Shown: piece by piece, positions 1 through 7,306 of the stretch | Layout: each line of letters starts with the position of its first letter | Position numbering within the stretch: the first letter of the stretch is position 1 | Source of the DNA: Methylobacteriaceae bacterium | GTDB taxonomy: Bacteria; Pseudomonadota; Alphaproteobacteria; Rhizobiales; Beijerinckiaceae | Length of the DNA stretch: 7,306 bases | NCBI GenBank assembly: GCA_031272615.1 | Contig: JAISTL010000040.1 | Location: 1 to 7,306, forward strand | Direction of reading: 5' to 3' | Position numbers and translations under genes: made by a program | The notes under the pieces: generated by a model | Told to the model about the DNA's origin: nothing | What the model saw: the letters and a program-made list of their open reading frames with translations, nothing else | Database searches by the model: none

Positions 1-340
1 GGTTCCATCGACAGAGCTTCCGGCTTTGATCAATGACGTGCACTTGGCGTTGACCAAGATTACCGGCGGCAGCGGTGAGGTTCCGGTTGAGACGACAAAA
101 CCTTCCGTTCCCGTCAAGAAATCAGTCCAGCCGGATTATTTGGTCTGCCTGGAGGACGGAAAGAAATTCAAGTCGCTGAAGCGGCATTTGCGGACGCAGT
201 ATAACATGACTCCCGAGCAGTATCGGGAAAAGTGGAATCTGTCACCGGATTATCCGATGGTTGCTCCCAATTACGCCAAAGAGCGTTCCAGCCTCGCCAA
301 AAAAATGGGGCTCGGGCAGCAGCGCGGAAAAGGAAAATAA
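1..340 (+). CDS. mucR: Ros/MucR-family transcriptional regulator, 3' part (start lies outside the window)
   Basis: The first complete codon is at position 2 and the reading frame is open to a TAA at 338-340, giving 112 visible residues. A TTG at 26 could be called a start, but the frame continues upstream with [17 protein letters not shown], which matches the conserved N-terminal region of MucR proteins (xxLPxLIxxVHxAL). The real start is therefore probably before base 1. The C-terminal half carries the Ros/MucR DNA-binding signature: [35 protein letters not shown] and LAKKMGLG. Family members bind A/T-rich promoter DNA and act as global regulators of surface polysaccharide, motility, cell cycle or virulence genes; the N-terminal half mediates oligomerisation. 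The finger is atypical. Cys49 (counting from the first visible residue) is followed by Asp52 where Ros has a second Cys, and after His62 the next ligand positions are Gln66-Tyr67 instead of His. It therefore probably folds with little or no zinc. The gene is convergent with gltD and ends at its own terminator, so it does not belong to the glt operon. The family assignment is firm, but which targets it controls cannot be told. Confidence 0.93.
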   Translation, partial: VPSTELPALINDVHLALTKITGGSGEVPVETTKPSVPVKKSVQPDYLVCLEDGKKFKSLKRHLRTQYNMTPEQYREKWNLSPDYPMVAPNYAKERSSLAKKMGLGQQRGKGK

Positions 341-357
341 CAGCAGCAGCGTTGGCG

Positions 358-390
358 CGGCCGGATGCCGTTCCGGGGTCGTTCCGGCCG
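358..390. repeat. Inverted repeat in the mucR 3' untranslated region
   Basis: CGGCCGGA at 358-365 is the exact reverse complement of TCCGGCCG at 383-390, leaving a 17-base loop. It starts 17 bases after the mucR stop. No T-run follows, so it is not a terminator by itself. It could form a stabilising hairpin in the mucR transcript upstream of the true terminator at 406-445. Function is inferred only from structure. Confidence 0.45.
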
Positions 391-405
391 ATAGGCTGTT
401 TTGTC

Positions 406-445
406 AAAGAGACCCGCCATCGCTACGGGGATGGCGGTCTTTTTT
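406..445 (+). terminator. Rho-independent terminator of mucR, possibly bidirectional with gltD
   Basis: The arms GACCCGCCATC (411-421) and GATGGCGGTC (430-439) pair with one bulged C around an 8-base loop, and six T residues (440-445) follow directly. The A-rich bases at 406-410 can extend the stem by pairing with the T-run. This is a classic intrinsic terminator for rightward mucR transcription, 65 bases after its stop codon. Read on the minus strand, the same hairpin is followed by TCTCTTTG, a weaker T-rich tail, so it may also stop gltBD transcription about 60 bases after the gltD stop. The + direction is well supported; the minus direction is tentative. Confidence 0.85.
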
Positions 446-504
446 CGCGTCGGTGCGAGCCGCCGAGCGATATCTTACGGCCCGCAAATCCGGCGTGACA
501 GGCT

Positions 505-1929
505 CTATCCCGGCAGCAGGCTTTTGCCCATCAGGAACGCGTCAATGGAGCGGGCGGCGCCGCGCCCCTCGGCGATGGCCCAGACGATGAGAGATTGGCC
601 GCGCCGCATGTCCCCCGCCGCAAATACCTTGGCGATGGAGGTGCGGAAATCGGTGGGGTCGGCGCGGACATTGGTGCGTTTGTCCAGTTCGATGCCGGAC
701 TCGTTGATGAGCCCCTCGAGGCGCGGCCCGGAAAAACCGATGGCCAGCAACACCAGGTCAGCCTTGAGCAGGAACTCGGTGCCGGCAAGCGGCACGCGTT
801 TTTCGTCAACCCGGGCGCAGGTGACGCCGATGACCCGCCCCTTCTGCTCCTCGATGCGCAGGGACGCCACCTGAAACTCCCGCTCGGCGCCCTCGGCCTG
901 GCTGGAGGAGACGCGCAACCTGGTCGGCCAATAGGGCCAGACCACCAGTTTGTCTTCCTTCTCCGGCGGGCGCGGGCGGATGTCGAGCTGGGTGACCGAG
1001 AGGGCGCCCTGGCGGAAGGCGACGCCGATGCAGTCCGAGGCGGTATCGCCGCCGCCGATGACCACCACATCCTTGTTGGCGGCAAAAATCGGGTTCTCGC
1101 GGCTGATGTCCTCGCCGTTGAGCCGGCGGTTCTGCTGGGTGAGAAAATCCATGGCCCAGTGGCAGCCGGGGGTTTCCTGCCCGGGAATCTGCAGGTCTCG
1201 CGGGCGTTCGGCGCCGCCGGCCAGCAGGATGGCGTCAAACTCGGCCTGAAGCGCGGCAAAGGGTTTGTGCACACCGATTTCGGTGTTGCAGTGGAAGTGC
1301 ACGCCCTCAAACTCCAGCTGGCGGATGCGGCGCTCGACGTGGGCCTTGCCGAGCTTGAAATCCGGAATGCCGTAGCGCAGCAGGCCGCCGGGCAGGGCGT
1401 GGCGCTCAAACACATGCACGTCATGGCCGACGCGTACCAGCTGCTGCGCCGCGGTCAACCCGGCCGGGCCGGAACCGACAACGGCGACGCGCTTGCCGGT
1501 TTTGGTCGGCGAGGGTTCGGGGCGGATCCAGCCCATATCCCAGGCCTTGTCGACAATGGCCTGTTCGATGGCCTTGATGGACACCGGCGCGCCTTCGAGG
1601 TTCAGCGTGCACGCCTCCTCGCAGATTGCCGGGCAGGTGCGGCCGGTGAATTCCGGGAAGTTGTTGGTGGCATGGAGGTTCTTGGCGGCGATTTCCCAAT
1701 CGTTGCGGTAAACGAGATCATTGAAATCAGGGATCTGGTTGTGCAGCGGGCAGCCGATGGGGCCGTGGCAGTAGGGAATGCCGCATTCCATGCAGCGGGC
1801 GGCCTGGTTGCGCAAATCGTGTTCATCCAGCGGCAGGATGAACTCGTTGAAATGGCGGATGCGATCCCCGGCCAGCTGATATTTCTGCTCCTGCCGGTCG
1901 TATTCGAGAAACCCTGTCACCTTACCCAC
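505..1929 (-). CDS. gltD: Glutamate synthase (NADPH) small/beta subunit
   Basis: This is the FAD-dependent NADPH dehydrogenase subunit of glutamate synthase. It takes electrons from NADPH and relays them through two [4Fe-4S] clusters to the FMN site of GltB. The 474-residue length is normal for the bacterial beta subunit. Numbering from the start used here, the N-terminal cluster region has cysteines at about 46, 49, 54 and 60 (CMECGIPYCHGPIGC) and at 99, 103 and 107 (CPAICEEAC). An FAD-binding Rossmann motif VAVVGSGPAG lies at about 148-157, an NADPH-binding motif VVVIGGGDTA at about 288-297, and the FAD-contacting segment FAAGDMRRGQSLIVWAI near 436-452. The start chosen is GTG at 1929, giving MGKVTGFLE, the usual family N-terminus, with AAAAGG 8 bases upstream. 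The alternative GTG at 1938 adds only three residues, itself overlaps that Shine-Dalgarno sequence, and has an in-frame TAA just upstream. The stop is TAG at 505-507. The gene follows gltB after 65 bases and is presumably co-transcribed with it. No damaged motif is visible. Related beta-like oxidoreductases exist, but pairing with gltB makes this assignment secure. Confidence 0.97.
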   Translation of the reverse strand: MGKVTGFLEYDRQEQKYQLAGDRIRHFNEFILPLDEHDLRNQAARCMECGIPYCHGPIGCPLHNQIPDFNDLVYRNDWEIAAKNLHATNNFPEFTGRTCPAICEEACTLNLEGAPVSIKAIEQAIVDKAWDMGWIRPEPSPTKTGKRVAVVGSGPAGLTAAQQLVRVGHDVHVFERHALPGGLLRYGIPDFKLGKAHVERRIRQLEFEGVHFHCNTEIGVHKPFAALQAEFDAILLAGGAERPRDLQIPGQETPGCHWAMDFLTQQNRRLNGEDISRENPIFAANKDVVVIGGGDTASDCIGVAFRQGALSVTQLDIRPRPPEKEDKLVVWPYWPTRLRVSSSQAEGAEREFQVASLRIEEQKGRVIGVTCARVDEKRVPLAGTEFLLKADLVLLAIGFSGPRLEGLINESGIELDKRTNVRADPTDFRTSIAKVFAAGDMRRGQSLIVWAIAEGRGAARSIDAFLMGKSLLPG

Positions 1930-1937
1930 GTCAGACA

Positions 1938-1943
1938 CCTTTT
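1938..1943 (-). promoter_or_regulatory. Ribosome binding site that decides the gltD start
   Basis: AAAAGG on the minus strand lies 8 bases before GTG 1929. A GTG at 1936-1938 would use the last G of this sequence as its own first base and has no purine-rich stretch upstream. The site therefore supports initiation at 1929. Confidence 0.65.
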
Positions 1944-1971
1944 ACGTTCATCATTTCAACGGTCAACCGCG

Positions 1972-1989
1972 CGGCGGGCGGACCCGCCG
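1972..1989 (-). other. GC-rich hairpin between gltB and gltD
   Basis: CGGCGGG (1972-1978) and CCCGCCG (1983-1989) form a perfect 7-bp stem around a 4-base loop, starting 5 bases after the gltB stop in the direction of transcription. No T-run follows, so it is unlikely to terminate transcription. A hairpin here could protect the 3' end of a processed gltB message or tune the GltB to GltD ratio. That role is inference. Confidence 0.45.
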
Positions 1990-1994
1990 GCGCG

Positions 1995-6686
<4,692 letters not shown>

Positions 6687-6692
6687 AAAAAA

Positions 6693-6698
6693 CCTCAA
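6693..6698 (-). promoter_or_regulatory. Ribosome binding site of gltB
   Basis: TTGAGG on the minus strand lies 6 bases (all T) before ATG 6686. It overlaps the only alternative start in frame, TTG 6696-6698, which has no comparable site of its own. This supports the ATG start and hence a propeptide of about 40 residues before the catalytic Cys. Confidence 0.7.
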
Positions 6699-6811
6699 CT
6701 GCGTCGGTCAACGAAGGCGGCGGCGTGCGAGGCATCGGATGTTCAGTCATCGGTTCGCCTGACGCCCGCCGTTCGGGTGGTCCTGGGAGAAAGGCGCCGG
6801 AAACTTCGTGA

Positions 6812-6832
6812 GACACCCTTCCCGCGGGTGCC
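6812..6832 (-). other. Leader hairpin 3 upstream of gltB
   Basis: On the minus strand CACCC and GGGTG pair around GCGGGAA, with a possible G-U and G-C extension (GGCACCC with GGGTGTC). It directly abuts the hairpin at 6832-6855, sharing its last base in the extended form. This is a short stem and its meaning is uncertain. Confidence 0.35.
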
Positions 6833-6855
6833 TTGTGGGTCGGGTCAGCCACAAG
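6832..6855 (-). other. Leader hairpin 2 upstream of gltB
   Basis: CTTGTGG and CCACAAG on the minus strand form a perfect 7-bp inverted repeat around a 10-base loop. It lies between the probable promoter and the gltB start, so it would be in the transcript. It could be an RNA hairpin or a protein-binding palindrome; the sequence does not decide between them. Confidence 0.4.
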
Positions 6856-6863
6856 TTCCCCGC

Positions 6864-6886
6864 ATCATCCGAATGGTTCGGACGAT
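6864..6886 (-). other. Near-perfect inverted repeat (leader hairpin 1 or operator) upstream of gltB
   Basis: On the minus strand ATCGTCCGAA and TTCGGATGAT flank a CCA loop. Nine of ten positions are Watson-Crick pairs and the tenth is G-T. The core TCCGAA/TTCGGA is perfect. The site lies about 50 bases downstream of the proposed promoter and about 180 bases before the gltB start. It is the strongest inverted repeat of the leader and could be an operator for a dimeric regulator or an RNA stem. I do not recognise it as the site of a known regulator. Confidence 0.5.
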
Positions 6887-6939
6887 CGATTTTATGGCTG
6901 TGGCGGTAGCTCGCTCATGATATCCGAAACGGCACATCA

Positions 6940-6969
6940 GTTATACCCCGACCGGAGAAAACACCTCAA
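6940..6969 (-). promoter_or_regulatory. Candidate sigma70-type promoter of gltBD
   Basis: On the minus strand TTGAGG (6969-6964) and TATAAC (6945-6940) are separated by 18 bases, close to the consensus TTGACA/TATAAT. Transcription would begin near 6933 and give a 5' leader of about 245 bases. Weaker -10-like sequences (TAAAAT at 6894-6889 and 7127-7122) lack a good -35 partner. No convincing sigma54 (GG-N10-GC) promoter was found. This is the best candidate by eye only. Confidence 0.45.
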
Positions 6970-7006
6970 AAAACCCCGAAAACCCGCGGCGGAAGGCCCC
7001 GCCTGC
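6968..7006 (-). terminator. Possible intrinsic terminator just upstream of the gltB promoter
   Basis: On the minus strand GCAGGCGG and CCGCCGC pair with one bulged A around GGCCTT (7006-6986). They are followed by GGG, four T residues (6982-6979), CGGGG and six T residues (6973-6968). It could stop leftward transcription arriving from beyond the window and so insulate gltBD. The T-run does not directly follow the stem, which weakens the call. Confidence 0.35.
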
Positions 7007-7184
7007 CGAAATCCCGGTGATTTTTCGCGCGGCGGACTATGCCGGAAACGAAAAAACAAGGCAAGAACAATATTGCGCGGGCGTATTGAACTAAAGTTTC
7101 ATATTTCGGGGTCCGCGGGCAATTTTATGCCGGGAAGGGCGGGGAAACCGCCGCCGCTTGCCGGGGCGGGCCCCCAGTGAGGCC

Positions 7185-7207
7185 GGCACCTACGAGCGAA
7201 GCGAAGC
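7185..7207 (+). repeat. GAGCGAAGCGAAGC-type intergenic repeat, copy 1
   Basis: The core CGAGCGAAGCGAAGC continues into AATCCAG (to 7214). This matches the GCGAGCGAAGCGAAGCAATCCAG element that is scattered between genes in many proteobacterial genomes. Copy 2 starts 78 bases to the right in the same orientation and matches at 20 of 23 positions. The right-hand complementary arm usual for such elements is not seen here. Confidence 0.6.
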
Positions 7208-7212
7208 AATCC

Positions 7213-7230
7213 AGTGCAGCCGCCTGCACT
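7213..7230. repeat. Perfect inverted repeat adjoining repeat copy 1
   Basis: AGTGCAG (7213-7219) and CTGCACT (7224-7230) form a 7-bp stem around CCGC. It begins inside the AATCCAG tail of copy 1, so it is probably the hairpin part of the same element. No T-run follows on either strand. Confidence 0.5.
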
Positions 7231-7262
7231 ACCGGTCGACGTGACGCACCACCGGCGCCGCC

Positions 7263-7285
7263 GTCACCCACGAGCGAAGCGAGGC
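7263..7285 (+). repeat. GAGCGAAGCGA-type intergenic repeat, copy 2
   Basis: This is a second unit with core CACGAGCGAAGCGAGGC, matching copy 1 at 20 of 23 positions. It diverges after the core, with GCTGGGATGG in place of GCAATCCAG. It lies 21 bases from the right edge, so the array may continue beyond the window. Confidence 0.5.
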
Positions 7286-7306
7286 TGGGATGGCGGACGC
7301 CCCCGT

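Larger units (their letters stand above)
6687..7306. other. Non-coding region upstream of gltB
   Basis: No protein gene in these 620 bases can be supported. From gltB outward it contains a leader with three hairpins (6812-6886), the best promoter candidate (6940-6969), a terminator-like hairpin with T-rich tail (6968-7006), an A/T-richer islet (about 7040-7130) and a pair of repeat units (7185-7285). An open + frame at 6833-7180 has low-complexity, Arg/Pro/Gly-rich content, crosses these signals and resembles no family I know. No tRNA, rRNA or riboswitch class was recognised. The next gene to the right lies outside the window, so the outer part may belong to it. Confidence 0.6.

Noticed and set aside
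26..340. mucR starting at TTG 26 as a complete 104-residue protein
   Set aside because: Conserved MucR N-terminal residues (LPxLI) continue upstream of this codon in the open frame, so the gene is cut by the window edge and not complete.
6781..6900. A riboswitch (TPP- or cobalamin-like) in the gltB leader, suggested by GAGACACCCTT on the + strand and GGCTGACCCG on the minus strand
   Set aside because: The remaining conserved boxes and their spacing are missing on both strands, and neither class would fit gltB.
7086..7100. A LexA-type operator (GAAC-N7-GAAC) in the A/T-richer islet
   Set aside because: Only one GAAC half-site is present; the second is TCAT.
6833..7180. A 115-codon + strand frame in the region upstream of gltB
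   Set aside because: It has no recognisable family and a compositionally odd Arg/Pro/Gly-rich protein. It overlaps the promoter, terminator-like hairpin and leader stems. There is no convincing ribosome site.
7200..7230. A sigma54 promoter (CTGCAC-TGGA-TTGC on the minus strand)
   Set aside because: The spacing is one base short, the invariant GG of the -24 element is absent, and the sequence lies inside a dispersed repeat about 500 bases from gltB.

Overview
The window is a GC-rich stretch of bacterial chromosome carrying three protein genes. All of them point to an alphaproteobacterium, probably of the Rhodospirillales type. The evidence is a Ros/MucR-family regulator (a family largely confined to alphaproteobacteria), a gltB-gltD operon in the large-subunit-first order with Azospirillum-like proteins, and a copy of the GAGCGAAGCGAAGCAATCCAG-type intergenic repeat at the right end. 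I cannot name a species from sequence alone.

Layout from left to right. Positions 1-340 hold the 3' part of a mucR-like gene on the + strand; its start lies outside the window. Positions 341-504 are a convergent intergenic region with one inverted repeat (358-390) and a clear Rho-independent terminator (406-445). On the minus strand follow gltD (505-1929), a 65-base spacer with a small GC hairpin, and gltB (1995-6686). Positions 6687-7306 (620 bases) contain no gene I can support. They hold the gltB leader and probable promoter, a terminator-like hairpin just upstream of it, an A/T-richer islet, and a pair of repeat units at the extreme right.

The two main genes encode the alpha and beta subunits of NADPH-dependent glutamate synthase (GOGAT). 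GltD oxidises NADPH on FAD and passes electrons through iron-sulfur clusters to FMN in GltB. GltB hydrolyses glutamine to glutamate and ammonia, channels the ammonia internally, and reductively aminates 2-oxoglutarate to a second glutamate. With glutamine synthetase (not in this window) this is the GS/GOGAT route of ammonium assimilation. Transcription runs gltB to gltD, leftwards, and meets mucR head-on at the shared terminator.

Both gltB and gltD have alternative upstream non-ATG starts. Shine-Dalgarno spacing and family N-termini favour the shorter starts used here (ATG at 6686 for gltB, GTG at 1929 for gltD). The coding part of the window is ordinary housekeeping metabolism and I see no undescribed multi-gene system in it. 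What deserves a second look is the long, hairpin-rich leader of gltB, the loss of zinc ligands in the MucR-like finger, and the repeat pair at the right edge.
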